From positions 857,001-921,000 of the forward strand of contig BLAL01000228.1 of NCBI GenBank assembly GCA_015698045.1: a stretch of DNA of 64,000 bases. The letters are read 5' to 3'. Position 1 is the stretch's first letter. Every line of letters starts with the position of its first letter. The notes below the pieces were generated by a model. The model was not told the DNA's origin. It did not search any database and worked only from the letters and a program-made list of their open reading frames with translations. The stretch is from Rhizophagus clarus (lineage: Eukaryota; Glomeromycota; Glomeromycetes; Glomerales; Glomeraceae). Position numbers and translations under genes: made by a program. Of this stretch, positions 10,743-21,605 are shown piece by piece.

Positions 10743-11860
10743 TGTTACCTATTATTTCTATAGATTCTGGCGAGGCTCGAAATCTTGATATTTCTATTGC
10801 TTTGAAAAAGATTTATTATCAGCCTATTGGTTATTATCGAAATGCTAAAAAATTACATGAAGCTTCTCTTAAAGATGGATATGATTTTAGTTTAGACGAA
10901 GTGGAAGACTGGCTTGAGAGACAAGCTATATACCAAATACATAAGCCTTGTCCTAAATATATTCCTCGTGCAAGTTTTTGCTCTGTTACTATCCCTAATG
11001 AAGTCCACCAGGCGGATGTTCTCTACATGCCTTATGACAAAGTAGGTCAGATTACTTATCTTTTTTGCCTTAATATGGTTGGCGTGGCTTCGAGATATAA
11101 AGCCTCTATCCCTATTGGTGCATATAGTGTTAAGGATAGGCAGGGGATCTTAACTTCTGCTACTATTGCTCAATCACTTAAGAAAATCTATGATGATCCT
11201 GAATGTCCTTTGGTCTGGCCGAAATTATTAATTACTGATAGAGGATCGGAGTTTAAAGGTGATTGTGAGAAATTAATGAAAGAGCATGGTGTGAAAATTC
11301 AGAAGGCCAAATCTAAGCATACTATGGGTATTGTTGAAAGGTATAATCGCACCTTAGTTGAAAAGCTATTTCCTTCCCAAGATGCTTCTGATCTCTTGAC
11401 TTTAGATAGACGATCCAGGGTTTGGGTAAAGAATTTGCCAATAGTTGTTGAGAACATTAATAATTCTATCACACGTCAGCTTGGTATTTCTCCTGTTGAT
11501 GCAATAAAGGAAAAAGAGGTCTTTGCTAAGCCTTCTTACCTTCGGGATGGTCCTATAGGCTTTGATGAGGAAAAGCTTTCTAGTGATGTATTAGTAAGAT
11601 ATTTGTTGTATCCTATTGATTTAGAGGATGGGAGGCGTCATGCTGGTGACTTGAATTGGTCTCCACATATTTATTATATCCGGGAATCTATGGTGCAAAA
11701 AAATCAACCAGTCTTGTACTGGCTGGAAGAAGTCCCCTTTGGACTAACTGATGATGATGATTATGTAATCAAACATCCTGAAAGATCTTTTGTGCGAGAA
11801 GAGTTAATGGTTATTCCATTTGATACAGAATTGCCTCCCCCGTGGGTGCTCACAAATTAA
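10724..11860 (+). CDS. Polinton-type DDE integrase (rve family)
   Basis: The 378-residue frame is open throughout. The N-terminal region (IYYQPIGYYRNAKKLH, then EVEDWLERQAIYQIHKPCPK) matches the style of Polinton integrases rather than Ty1 or Ty3 integrases. The catalytic triad is visible as D98 (HQADVLYMP), D172 (LLITDRGSEF) and E205 (MGIVERYNRT), the usual D,D-35-E type spacing. The C-terminal part is acidic and may hold a degenerate targeting domain. It would cut and join element ends to host DNA. It is divergent from the coiled-coil/Gag cluster. It looks whole, but it belongs to a decayed element. Confidence 0.85.
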   Translation: MSAQLPLLPIISIDSGEARNLDISIALKKIYYQPIGYYRNAKKLHEASLKDGYDFSLDEVEDWLERQAIYQIHKPCPKYIPRASFCSVTIPNEVHQADVLYMPYDKVGQITYLFCLNMVGVASRYKASIPIGAYSVKDRQGILTSATIAQSLKKIYDDPECPLVWPKLLITDRGSEFKGDCEKLMKEHGVKIQKAKSKHTMGIVERYNRTLVEKLFPSQDASDLLTLDRRSRVWVKNLPIVVENINNSITRQLGISPVDAIKEKEVFAKPSYLRDGPIGFDEEKLSSDVLVRYLLYPIDLEDGRRHAGDLNWSPHIYYIRESMVQKNQPVLYWLEEVPFGLTDDDDYVIKHPERSFVREELMVIPFDTELPPPWVLTN

Positions 11861-11864
11861 ATCT

Positions 11865-12247
11865 CTAAAGTGATGATAAGAAGTTTTCTGTCTCTTCATC
11901 AACTTGTTTATCAGTAATAAAATGATCCTTTGCTAATTTATAGTATAATTTATATAGTTTCATGATTGCATTAAGAATCTTTGGATCTCGCCCATAGAAT
12001 TCTTTATATTCATCTTTGACTTTATGATATTTAGATTCATTAGGGAATATGGTCATGGCTAGTTTGAGAACATATTCTTGGGGATCTTCTGCCTGACATA
12101 ATTTTTTGATTCGCTCTTTATATGATTGCATAAATTTACTATCTTTTGGCCTTCATAGTAGATGCCTGCCTTGACTACATTTATTAATGCCTGTTCGATT
12201 TCTTGATATGTAGGCTTGGTATCAGTTAATTGAATTTGTGTACTCAT
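11865..12247 (-). pseudogene. Small helical Polinton gene, two overlapping frames (fossil)
   Basis: Two overlapping minus-strand frames (11865-12131 and 12059-12247) lie tail-to-tail with the integrase, 4 bp from its end. One holds MSTQIQLTDTKPTYQEIEQA and the other an Lys/Tyr-rich helical stretch ending FITDKQVDEETENFLSSL. No family is recognised. It probably represents one small accessory gene that is no longer whole. Confidence 0.4.
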
Positions 12248-12314
12248 TGTGTATAAAGTTTTTTATATATTACCATTACAGATTTTTCTTTTTAATTAAT
12301 TATTTTCCTATATA

Positions 12315-12560
12315 GTGAAAATGATCGGAGAATATTTCTGTCCATACTTACTTAATACTGGTAAGGCCCATGGAGTCCCCTGCATGCGACCAGAAGGATG
12401 CCATTTACATTGGAAGGCTAAGCCACGCATCCCTTGTAGTGAATGTGGTAAGCCTACTGGTTCTACTTCAGGACTGTGCCCATTGCATGTTAAAGGATAC
12501 TATGTGATTCAATATGTTAACAGACTTCGGGATAAGGCTCGGTGTACTCAGAATAGTTAG
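12315..12560 (+). CDS. Cys-rich small zinc-binding-like protein
   Basis: This 81-residue protein has ordered Cys/His residues: CPYLL, then GVPCMRPEGCHLHW, then IPCSECGKPTGSTSGLCPLH. The spacing suggests one or two structural zinc sites. A near-minimal AT-rich gap of 67 bp separates it from the divergent small gene upstream, giving room for a shared promoter. It is the last gene before the right boundary region of the Polinton. The family is not recognised. Confidence 0.5.
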   Translation: MKMIGEYFCPYLLNTGKAHGVPCMRPEGCHLHWKAKPRIPCSECGKPTGSTSGLCPLHVKGYYVIQYVNRLRDKARCTQNS

Positions 12561-12736
12561 CAATTTTTCATATGATTTAGAGGTGAGACTTATAGGTGTA
12601 ATTTTTTTTTGTATGACTTATTTGACCATATGTTTTTCTTAATAAAATGGGTCTAGAATGGTTTTCTGCGTATTGTGAAATTATTTGTATGCTAGAATAA
12701 AGTAGAATAATATTTAGAACTCTTTCCTGTTATCCA

Positions 12737-12777
12737 TTTTTTCGTATGACTTATCTTTGCTAAGTCATACGAAAAAA
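12737..12777. repeat. Perfect 17-bp stem hairpin
   Basis: The arm TTTTTTCGTATGACTTA at 12737-12753 is followed by a 7-base loop and its exact reverse complement at 12761-12777. The same GTATGACTTA word also appears about 130 bp upstream near 12612. It could be a bidirectional terminator-like structure or part of an element end. Confidence 0.75.
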
Positions 12778-12872
12778 ATTTGGGTACCCTTTGATTTTAT
12801 CAATGAATCAGCTTTAGAATTAATTCTATTATAACATAAAAATATAGTATGCAAATTATGTTTGACAGGTCA

Positions 12873-12917
12873 AACGCTGAACACACTCGGACACTTCAGT
12901 CCTCGGTGTTCAGCGTT
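12873..12917. repeat. Perfect 12-bp stem hairpin with inner GGAC/GTCC stem
   Basis: AACGCTGAACAC at 12873-12884 pairs with GTGTTCAGCGTT at 12906-12917. The loop contains a second 4-bp stem (GGAC/GTCC). It is much more GC-rich than its surroundings. It may mark the Polinton boundary or be an independent fold-back sequence. Confidence 0.7.
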
Positions 12918-12924
12918 CTCCTAA

Positions 12925-13239
12925 GTGGCAAGCAATATGACATACTTTTTTTGTTATATTATTTGAGATTAAAATCGGGCCAGCACGTTAACAAAGATGG
13001 TTATCTCCTTTAACTTGAAAACTAAAAATTTGGATAAGAAGATATGTTAACAGGATTTGAGCCCCAGCCTGATTTAAAACTTAAATTCAATATCGTATTT
13101 CGATATGTTTCCTGGACTTGAAAATAAATTTTGTGTTAAAAAAGATTACATAAATTTCATATATCGGGAAATAAGCCTGGAGAGGCTTACACTAATTATA
13201 CCTATTCGGAAATCTTGTCCCAGAACCCCCATTTTGACC
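12925..13239. other. Junction DNA without gene
   Basis: AT-rich sequence with no convincing coding frame. It separates the Polinton boundary hairpins from the abrupt start, near 13240, of DNA duplicated from the kinase locus at 19.8-21.6 kb. Confidence 0.5.
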
Positions 13240-13955
13240 TATATCCATTCAAATACTACATCTGATTCGTAATTGATTTTTAATTGTATTTCTTAAATCA
13301 AATTATCAATTATTTCATTTCTGCTGCTGGCCAAATTTTTTTTAAAATAATATATATGACACAGTTCATACCATTTTTTGATTATGTTTGTATACTTTTT
13401 ACCACATCTTTTACAAAATATTTCTTGAAAAACAATGATATAATTTTCTGGATTTGGACATTGAGATATTCCATATATTCTAAGAACTTCGCTAATATAT
13501 GTTATTGAATATTTTATATTCTAATAGATAAAAGATATTATTAAAAAGTACAATAATTAAATTTACAAGGAAAATTATTGTTACCTGTTCATTATAGAAT
13601 TCATTAATGATATTTTGTAAGCTAAATAATTTCAAAGCAACTTTCGTATTTTGATGATTTCTTATATACTCATTTTTATGTTTATCATAATATAATGGAC
13701 CATCTTTCCATACTGCTGAATATACTTTATCGTCAAAACCTTCTTTGCTTATTTCTTCTATCATTAAATTGGTTATATGATATCCATTCATATATTATAT
13801 CATTTAGTTCATTACATCCCTTGAATCAGATCATCGAGTTTTCCACAGTCCATTTATAAAATTATGTTTTAAATTATCTATTTGACATGATTTACACCAC
13901 TCATATTTGGCATCATATTTACTCTCACACCGATCGTCGTTGTCTTGACATAACA
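13240..13955 (-). pseudogene. Partial duplicate of the 5' exons of the tandem-N-lobe kinase gene
   Basis: On the minus strand this reads as a degraded copy of exon 1 and most of exon 2 of the gene at 16667-20549. Recognisable pieces are EWCKSCQIDNLKHNF from the zinc-ribbon module, SAVWKDGPLYYDKHKNEYIR and TKVALKLFSLQNIINEFYNE from an N-lobe, a GT splice donor after EQ near 13590, then SEVLRIYGISQCPN and a second zinc-ribbon module. Exon 1 has in-frame stops in its linker (after FINGLWKTR), exon 2 has a stop after DNLI, and homology ends near 13240 inside the next N-lobe. The copy keeps the exon 1 splice donor that its longer relative has lost. It is a truncated host pseudogene. Confidence 0.8.
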
Positions 13956-13967
13956 TTTTAGAGATTG

Positions 13968-14272
13968 GAACCGGTTAAGGTTAACCGGTTAATTTAGGTT
14001 AAAATGAAGATCATCTCCATATTAGTTAAATTTGAATAAGTTAATTCTGGTCAAACTTTTAATGCTGGCCAAAGTTTAATTAAATTCGGAATTTTTTTTA
14101 ACGTAATTCCTATCACAACTTAATGCCGACCGAAATTATGTTTCGTAAATGATAATTCTGGCCAAATTTTAATGCCGACCAGAATTAAGTTTTAACCGGT
14201 TAATTAACCGGTTAAAGAGTTGGTTAACCGGTTATTAACCGGTTAAGGTTTTTTGGACCGGTTAACATTTTA
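13968..14272. mobile_element. MITE-like element built from AACCGGTTAA palindromes
   Basis: Both ends are packed with TTAACCGGTTAA palindromes (five or more copies across 13969-14002 and 14193-14268), giving a roughly inverted layout. The interior carries repeated degenerate units like AATTCTGGCCAAATTTTAAT and AATGCCGACCGAAATT. The related locus near 20.56 kb lacks it, so it inserted after the duplication. There is no coding capacity. Confidence 0.6.
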
Positions 14273-14289
14273 TAAAATAGATAATTTAA

Positions 14290-15665
14290 AGGTGAAAAAT
14301 AAAATTTGAATAAGCTTATTTTACAAAAAAGAAAAGAACAAAGAACCTATTTCAAAATAAATTGTGAAACCGTTAAATTTAGATGTTATTTATTTATTGA
14401 ATTAACCATTTATGTGTATCCATTTAGATCATTTAAGAAATGTGGCGCAGTAACATGGTACAGTGTATTTAAGCGAAAGGTTTAAAGAATAATTTGATTT
14501 ACATATTAAAAATTCATATCTTCTATCCAAATACGGCCTTTCCTAGAAGCACTGATTTTGTTGGAGACACATTTTCATTATCTTCTATTGAATATATATA
14601 AATCACGTCCATAATATGAAAGATGTAAATTTAATGTTATTAATATTAAATTTAAGAACAATTTTTTGTAAGCTGTTACATGGTGTTATAGAAGAAATTT
14701 CTTTAATGTTTTTTTTTTTCATTATATTGAACGCTTGCTAATTCATATCCGAAGTATTTCATATCTGTGGATTTGATTACCTTATAATCAAGTGGTATTG
14801 TTCACTACACAAAGTATTACATAGAACGCAGTAGGAACATAAAAACATTTTTTATTTGGTTTTACTATATAATAATTTGATAAATATTTTTTTTTTTAAG
14901 CCAAAATATAACAAGCATGATCCTTAATAATATTGATAACATCCATTATGGGATCTCACTTTATAAAAGTATACATATTTACAATCAATTCAAGTATAGA
15001 AATTCCCATATTGTGTAAATGTGAATTAATTATATATTCTGAATAAATATAAAAAATCAGACAATAATAAATTTTAATTTATTATCTGTTTTATTAAAGC
15101 ATACTTACTTTCAAATAACACACGCACATACTCTGCAGGTGAGAAATGGTTTTTTTTGCGTCTATTTTGCGTTAAACAATTTTAAGTTTCGCAAATGTAT
15201 TTTTTACTTATCAGTTATTAGTTAGTCAAGCGATAGAGTAGTGATAGTCTATCAGATGATTACTCGGTATTACAAAACAGTTTTGAGCAACGAAAATTAT
15301 GAAATCATTCAAATTTAACAAATCAAATCCGCCGCTTTTATATTAAGCGGAATTCAAACATTTTTATTATATATTTCCATAATGGCGTTTTTTGAATTTA
15401 TTAATATTTTTATTCACGTTACATATCTATTGACGCTACTATACTGTATCTTTATTTAGAAGAAAGTTTGATATTTGAAAACCTGATTCCAGATAATTAT
15501 AAAATTACAATTAAACAAAACAAACTTAAAATAGTAAAGGAATTTCATAACTAAAATATAAGTAAAAAATTAACATAAATGACTCAGATTTTTGTAGAAG
15601 TAAGGAAACGTAAGTTCATATTCAATAAAACTATTTTAACTTTTGTTCATTATAATCAATCGTAA
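14290..15665. repeat. Duplicated upstream region of the kinase gene (copy of about 20590-21605)
   Basis: Ordered blocks match the DNA upstream of the kinase gene. AAGCTTATTTTACAAAAAAG near 14311 matches near 20622. ATTTAGATCATTTAAG near 14424 matches near 20824. TTTCCTAGAAGCACTG near 14541 matches near 20970. ATATTTCCATAATGGCG near 15371 matches near 21209. ACTTTTGTTCATTATAATC near 15641 matches near 21577. The copy is diverged, with many small indels, and has no gene of its own. Confidence 0.75.
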
Positions 15666-16660
15666 GCCACTTTGTAAAGTATAAATAAACAAATTGCATT
15701 TTCAGAGCGTCTCAATAATTAATAAATGTTTTTTCGTTACTATTCTATATACAAGTTAATTTTTAAAAAACCAAATTACGGTAAGTGATTGAATCTTGTT
15801 TTAAATAAAAGATTTTACGATGAACTGCAATGGATTTTTTTTGTTAATCCATAGGTCATTTGTTCATTGATAACGTTAATAATGGCATACAAGTTAAAAC
15901 CTGATCAAAAAAAAAACCAATAATTAATTATTACTGAATATGTATTAAAAGTGAAAGACCAGTCAACGTTTCATTCAGTCAGTTAGAAATAAACATTCAC
16001 TCCTACTTTATCTTTGGAAAAATTAATTGCTTGGAATTTGAAACATTGTTAATATCTTATTTAAACGCAGACGAATAAAATTTGTAACATTTTTGATAGG
16101 TTAAAACAATAAAAGAATGTATATTTGCATTTTCTTTTTAGTTATTATGGTTTTAATGGGAATTAACAGGAAAATTAACTATAATTTCTATACCAACATT
16201 AACATTATTTCCTTACCGGTAATTTTATCCCGGTTAAGATTAGAAACACTCATTTACAATATACTATATATTTATTTTATAAGAAAATTTTAAGCAAAGA
16301 AATTGTTAAAATGGTTGAAGTGTAGTATAAAATTCACAAGTTTTAAATTACATTTATTTATCATCATAATGTTGATATTTCAAAATATTAATTATTTATT
16401 ACCGAGAATAACGCTAATACTAATATTATAAATTGGGAAGTTTAAATCTATTAAATCATAAAAAAATTGATTTTATTTGTAAAAAAGCTAATTAAACTAT
16501 TTATTTATGTAAAAGAAAGTTTACATGCACTTCATAATCAGTGTTGAACAAATCAAACTACAATATGTTTATATAAATATTGTACGAAAGAAATGAGATA
16601 ATAGTAATTTAATTCTTTTTTTTAATTTAATTGCTTACAACCTTTAATGATAAATAAAAT
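15666..16660. other. AT-rich intergenic region
   Basis: No convincing coding frame or RNA gene is visible. It is the 3' flank of the kinase pseudogene at 16667-20549, with short A and T runs only. Confidence 0.5.
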
Positions 16661-16666
16661 TATAAC

Positions 16667-19600
16667 TTATAAATCTACCAAATATAAATTATTGTTCTCA
16701 CAAGTAATTTCGCAGTCTAGACATTCAGAATTAAAATCATATTTTGGTAGATCCTTTGTTAAGGGATTAAGTAAACGAGATGTATAAACAGCTTGTGGAT
16801 GAGTGGTTAATTGTCTTCTTTCTTCTAAAAATAAGAAATTTGTTTCTTTGTACTCATCTGCTTTTTTGAATTGCTCCTTAATGTAATAATACTGTTCTTT
16901 TCTCTCTTTTATCTTACGTAACCATATAAAATTTGGTATATATGCTTCACAAAATACCCAAATCAAATGGACTATATCATTTGCTTTCGGTCTATTGTCT
17001 GGATCTGAATCCCAACATCTCTTCATTAAATCACCATAAAATTTTGGTATTTCTAATTCATTTATATCAGGTTTAATTCCTTTACAGATATCCAATGCTA
17101 AAAGTTCATCATGTGCAACATTGTCAAAAGGTTGTCTTCCAGTTGCCATGAAATACATAATCATACCAAAGCTATATATATCTGCTGATTGTGTATAAGG
17201 TTTTCCTCTTAACACTTCGGGAGCTACATAAGGCATAACTCCATATATTTTTGTTTTATCCATATTATCAACTTTTCCACATAGTCCCATATCTGATATA
17301 CATACTTGATTATAATATTCATCTAATATATTACTATGTATTAATATATTTCCTGTGTGAAGATCACGATGAGCCATTTGTTTTTTATGCATTTCTTCAA
17401 GTTCTCCAATAAAGTGTAATAATGTTAATAAATTATATGTCCAATCAATTTTTTTATAATGTTTATTTACCCAACTACATAAATTTCCACCTTCTGCATA
17501 ATCAAGTATTAGGATCTTGAGATATTCCGTATATTTTAAGTGTTTGACCACATCTTTCAGTAGAATATCCTTTAACCTATTAAACATAATAATCATTACT
17601 AATATATTAGAAAGTTTAAATTTAATAAAAAAATTCATACCTCGTTTAAAAATTCTTTTGTAAGTTTTTGTGATTCATATAACTGTTTTAAAGCAACCAT
17701 TTTAGATAATGGTCCATTTCTCCATGTTGCTAAATATATTGTAGCGAAACCACCTTTATTTATTTCTTTAATATTACTAAACTCATAATATGGTATCCAT
17801 TTAAATATTATACCATACGGATCATACGGTTCATTAATTTTAAATTGCATCTCCTGTATCAAGTTATCAATTTTTATATTTCCACTAGTGCAGTTTGTAA
17901 AATTGCTTTTCAAATAATTTATCCGACATGATTTGCACCCCCATTCATTATAAAGATATTCATTTCCACATTTTTTACAATAACTATCTTCGACAACTAT
18001 AATATATTCTTTTGTATCAGGATCTTGAGATATTCCATGTTGTACACTATATTCATTAACCTACGGTAGTTAAAAAGTTATTACATTAAACAAATATAAG
18101 TTTATTTAATCAAAATTACGAAAATTACCTCCTCAGTAATATTTTGTAAGTATTTTAAAGTAACTTCTAAGTTCAATCTACAACTTTTATAAAGATTATC
18201 ATAATATAATAAATCATTCTCCCATATTGCTGAATACATTTTGGTAAAATCATTATTTACTTTTTTAATATTATTAAACTGATTGTATGGTATCCATTCA
18301 AATCTCCTATTTCTCAGCTCAATTACAATTTTTAATTGTTCCCCTTGTTCACATTTATTACACCATTTATGTTTAAAATTAACACCTTTATATGCTTCAT
18401 TACACCTTTCACAATATAATTGATATTTAAAAACAATCATATAATATTTTGTATCTTGAGATATTCCATACATTAGGTCATCATACTTTGAATAATCTTT
18501 AGCCTATAAAAATAAAAACAAAAAAAAAAACAAATAAAATAAAATTTGTTATCATTTTAAGAAACTATAAGTTATTTATTCATACCTCATTTAAAAATTC
18601 ATTAGCATCTTGTAAACTATATAATTGTAAAAATACTTTTCTATTTGATTCTCTTGTCCATTCTTATTTAAGTCATAAATTAATGGACCATCTTTCCATA
18701 TTGCGGAATACATTGTAGTTTTATTTATTTTTTTAATATTATTAATATTTCCTCTCTAAAATAGTTATTCTTTCTTTGAATAAAATTATCAATTTTTTTA
18801 TCTCCGCTCCAATTTAAAAATATTTTTAAATAATTTATGCAACAAAATAAACACCAAAAAATATGTAAAATTTTACCACATTTCTCACATATTTTATCAC
18901 TACGTCCGTCTCGAAGAACTATAATATAATCTTTTGTATTTGGATTTCGAGAAATTCCAAAAATTTTTCCATAATATTTATTCAAATCTTTTATAGTCTA
19001 TTAGGAATAAAATTAATATCTACTATATTTAAAATGAAATTAAATTAGATAAGGAAATTTCATACCTCATTTAGAAATTCATAAGTAATATTTTGAAAAT
19101 TATATAATTTTAAAACCACGTTTACATATTGATGATTTCTTGTGTATTCATCTTTTATTTTGTTGTAATTTAATGGTCCATCCTTCCATACTGCTGAATA
19201 TTCATTATCACAAATTTCCTTAATATTGCTAAACCGATCGTATGGTATGCATTCAAACGCTGCGTCCTGCTTACTATTATTAATTGATAATTGCATTTCT
19301 TGAATTAAATTATCAATTATTTCATTTCCATCGGTCCAATTTACTTTTAAATTATTAATTTGACATGTTTTACACCACTCATTAGCTGCGCAAGAACTAT
19401 TCCAATATTTTTCATTACATTTTTCACAATATGTATTTGGAAAAACCATAATATAGTCTTTTGTATCAGGATTTTGTGTTATTCCATATATACTGCAATA
19501 ATTATGTCTTAAATAATCATCTTTAATCTAATTAAACAAAAAAAAATCAATAAAAAGGTTTTTTTTTTTTTTTTGAATTACATTAAAAGAATTCATACCT

Positions 19601-20549
19601 TATTTAGAAGTTTAATTATATTTTGTGAATTATATAAATATTTTAAAGTAACTACTTTATTTGATTTTCTTGTCCATTCCCCATCATAATAATATAATGG
19701 GCCATCTTTCCATGTTGCAGCATGTATAATATCAAAATCATCATTATCAAATTCTTGAATATCATTTAACTGATCATATGGTATCCACTCAAATACAATA
19801 TCTGAGTCATAATCAATTTTTAATTGTATTTCTTTAATTAAACAATCAATTTTTTCGTTTAAACTATTACCCTGTCCAATAGTTACATTTAATATCGGGG
19901 ATTTAAATGAACTATATGTTATAATACTAGGTAGACAATTCTCTTTAAAATAATATATTTGACACGGTTCACACCATTTTTTGATTATGTTTGTATACTT
20001 TTTACCACATCTTTTACAAAATATTTCTTGAAAAACAATGATACAATTTTTTGTATTTGGACATTGAGATATTCCGTATATTCTAAGAACTTCACTAATA
20101 TATGCTATTGAATATTTTATATCCTAATAGATAAAAAGATATTATTAAAAAGTACAGAATTCATTAATGATATTTTGTAAGTTATATAATTTCAAAGCAA
20201 CTTTCGTATTTTGATGATTTCTTGCATATTCGTTATTATATTTATCATATTCTAACGGACCATCTTTCCATATTGCTGAATATACTTTATCGTTATCAAA
20301 AGCTTCTTTGCTTATTTCTTTAATATCATTAAACTGGTTATATGGTATCCATTCAAATATCATATCATCTAGTTCATTAATTTCCAATTGCATCCCTTGA
20401 ATCAAATCATCGAGTTTTTTACTTCCACTTGTCCAGTTTGTAAAATTTTGTTTTAAATTATCTATTTGACATGATCCATATTTAGCACCATATTTACTAA
20501 TATATTTTTCATCACATTTTTTACACTGTTCGGGACCGTCTTGGTACAT
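16667..20549 (-). pseudogene. Decayed tandem-N-lobe kinase gene (six N-lobe modules plus one C-lobe)
   Basis: It is a paralogue of the gene at 53022-57068 with the same exon plan. Exons on the minus strand are about 20549-20145, 20123-19599, 19527-19066, 18997-18586, 18503-18129, 18060-17641 and 17576-16667, with GT-AG introns of 64-82 bp after exons 2-6. Each of exons 1-6 carries a CxxC...CxxC motif (the second pair is degenerate in exon 1) and an N-lobe. Exon 7 carries HRDLHTGN, ISDMGLCG, YVAPEVLRG and DIYSFGMIMYFMATGRQPF. Decay signs: about 45 bp including the exon 1 end and its splice donor are missing relative to the copy at 13.2-14.0 kb; exon 4 has lost its β1 region and has two frame shifts (near 18730-18760 and near 18668); exon 7 has a small out-of-frame deletion just before LDYAEGGN (near 17512). 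The 3' half from exon 5 could still be expressed as a shorter product. Confidence 0.8.
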
Positions 20550-21605
20550 TTAAAAAATTATTAATTCAAAGTTGGGGAAAATGTAAATGAGTGGTGAAAG
20601 TGTGTGTTGTTTTTCAGAAAAGCAGCTTATTTTATAAAAAAAAGAGCTATTTCACAAAAATAAAAGAAAGGAAAAAGGAAAAAGAGCAAAGAAACCATTA
20701 AACATTGTATTATTACCATTTTTGCAGATCATTTTGATCATTTGTCACAAAAAAAAAGAAAGAAAGGAAAAAGAGAAAAGAAACCATTAAACGACATAAA
20801 CGTCGTCTTATTACCATTATTGTAGATCATTTTGATCATTTAAGGACCCAGGTCTATTTAAAACTATATTTAAGAGAAAGATTTATGTATATATCAAAGT
20901 AATAATTTGACTTACATTAAAATTTTATACCTTCTATCTGTAATTCTGTTTTACAAATATCCAAACATCTTTCCTAGAAATATTAGTTGAAGACTCGTAT
21001 TCTTATTATCTTATACAACTTCATGTATCATAACATTAATTTATATCTTTTTATTGGATGTGATTCACATACAGGGTAAGTACTTTTTTTAAATAATTTC
21101 TTTTTTCATTTATTGAAAGCTTATATGAAAAAAAGAATTCCTTGTTTATTTAATTTTGAAAGAAATTATATTAGGAGGAATGCCAATACATTTAGAAATG
21201 TTTCTTTATATTTCCGTAACGGCATTTTATGAATTTATTTAGAGATAGTAAAAGTTAATTATAATTTACTTTATTTCTTTCTTTTTAAATTTTTTTTTTT
21301 TTTTTTTTTTTTGGAAATTAACGCTCAACACTCAATATTTCTTTTTCATGTCAACTATTAGAATCCTGATTATTATAATTTATATTTTATCATCTATGGA
21401 TTATGCAAATAGACTTTCTCTTACGATATCATTTAATTAGTCAGTCCTACATTTACTTGGAAGAAAATTTAAAATTTGGAATCCTGATTCTAGAAGTTTA
21501 TAAAATTACTCAAAAAATAACATAAAGGAACGTACACGAAAAATATAACGCAATTCTATATTTAATAAAATGGTTTTACTTTTGTTCATTATAATCTTTA
21601 ATATA
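19780..21605. repeat. Source segment of the 13240-15665 duplication
   Basis: This holds exon 1, most of exon 2 and about 1 kb of upstream DNA of the kinase pseudogene. It is colinear with 13240-15665 except for the AACCGGTT element, which is present only in the other copy. The two copies lie in direct orientation about 6.5 kb apart. Confidence 0.75.

Larger units (their letters stand above)
1..12920. mobile_element. Polinton/Maverick-class element, decayed, left end outside window
   Basis: A family B DNA polymerase with the motifs of Polintons and related linear DNA elements lies on the plus strand. A Polinton-type integrase lies at 10724-11860. Between and around them are a minus-strand Gag-like zinc-knuckle protein, a retropepsin-like protease, a coiled-coil protein, small helical proteins and a Cys-rich protein. 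No reverse transcriptase, packaging ATPase or recognisable double-jelly-roll capsid gene is visible here. The right end is not sharply defined; two strong hairpins at 12737-12777 and 12873-12917 lie just beyond the last gene. The left terminus is missing from the window. Read with the standard code it is broken, with roughly eight breaks mostly in the polymerase, while the integrase looks whole. Age is likely moderate: motifs are well preserved but one foreign transposon has landed inside. Confidence 0.8.

Noticed and set aside
7710-11860. An ordinary LTR retrotransposon (gag-pro-pol)
   Set aside because: No reverse transcriptase or RNase H, no long terminal repeats, and the integrase is Polinton-type and runs opposite to Gag and protease.
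13284-13508. Plus-strand 74-residue gene
   Set aside because: It is the antisense shadow of the duplicated kinase exon 2 on the minus strand.
17635-20549. Separate small genes for each N-lobe module
   Set aside because: Each frame ends at a consistent FLNE|GT donor and the next begins after an AG acceptor with the matching β4-β5 segment, so they are exons of one gene.
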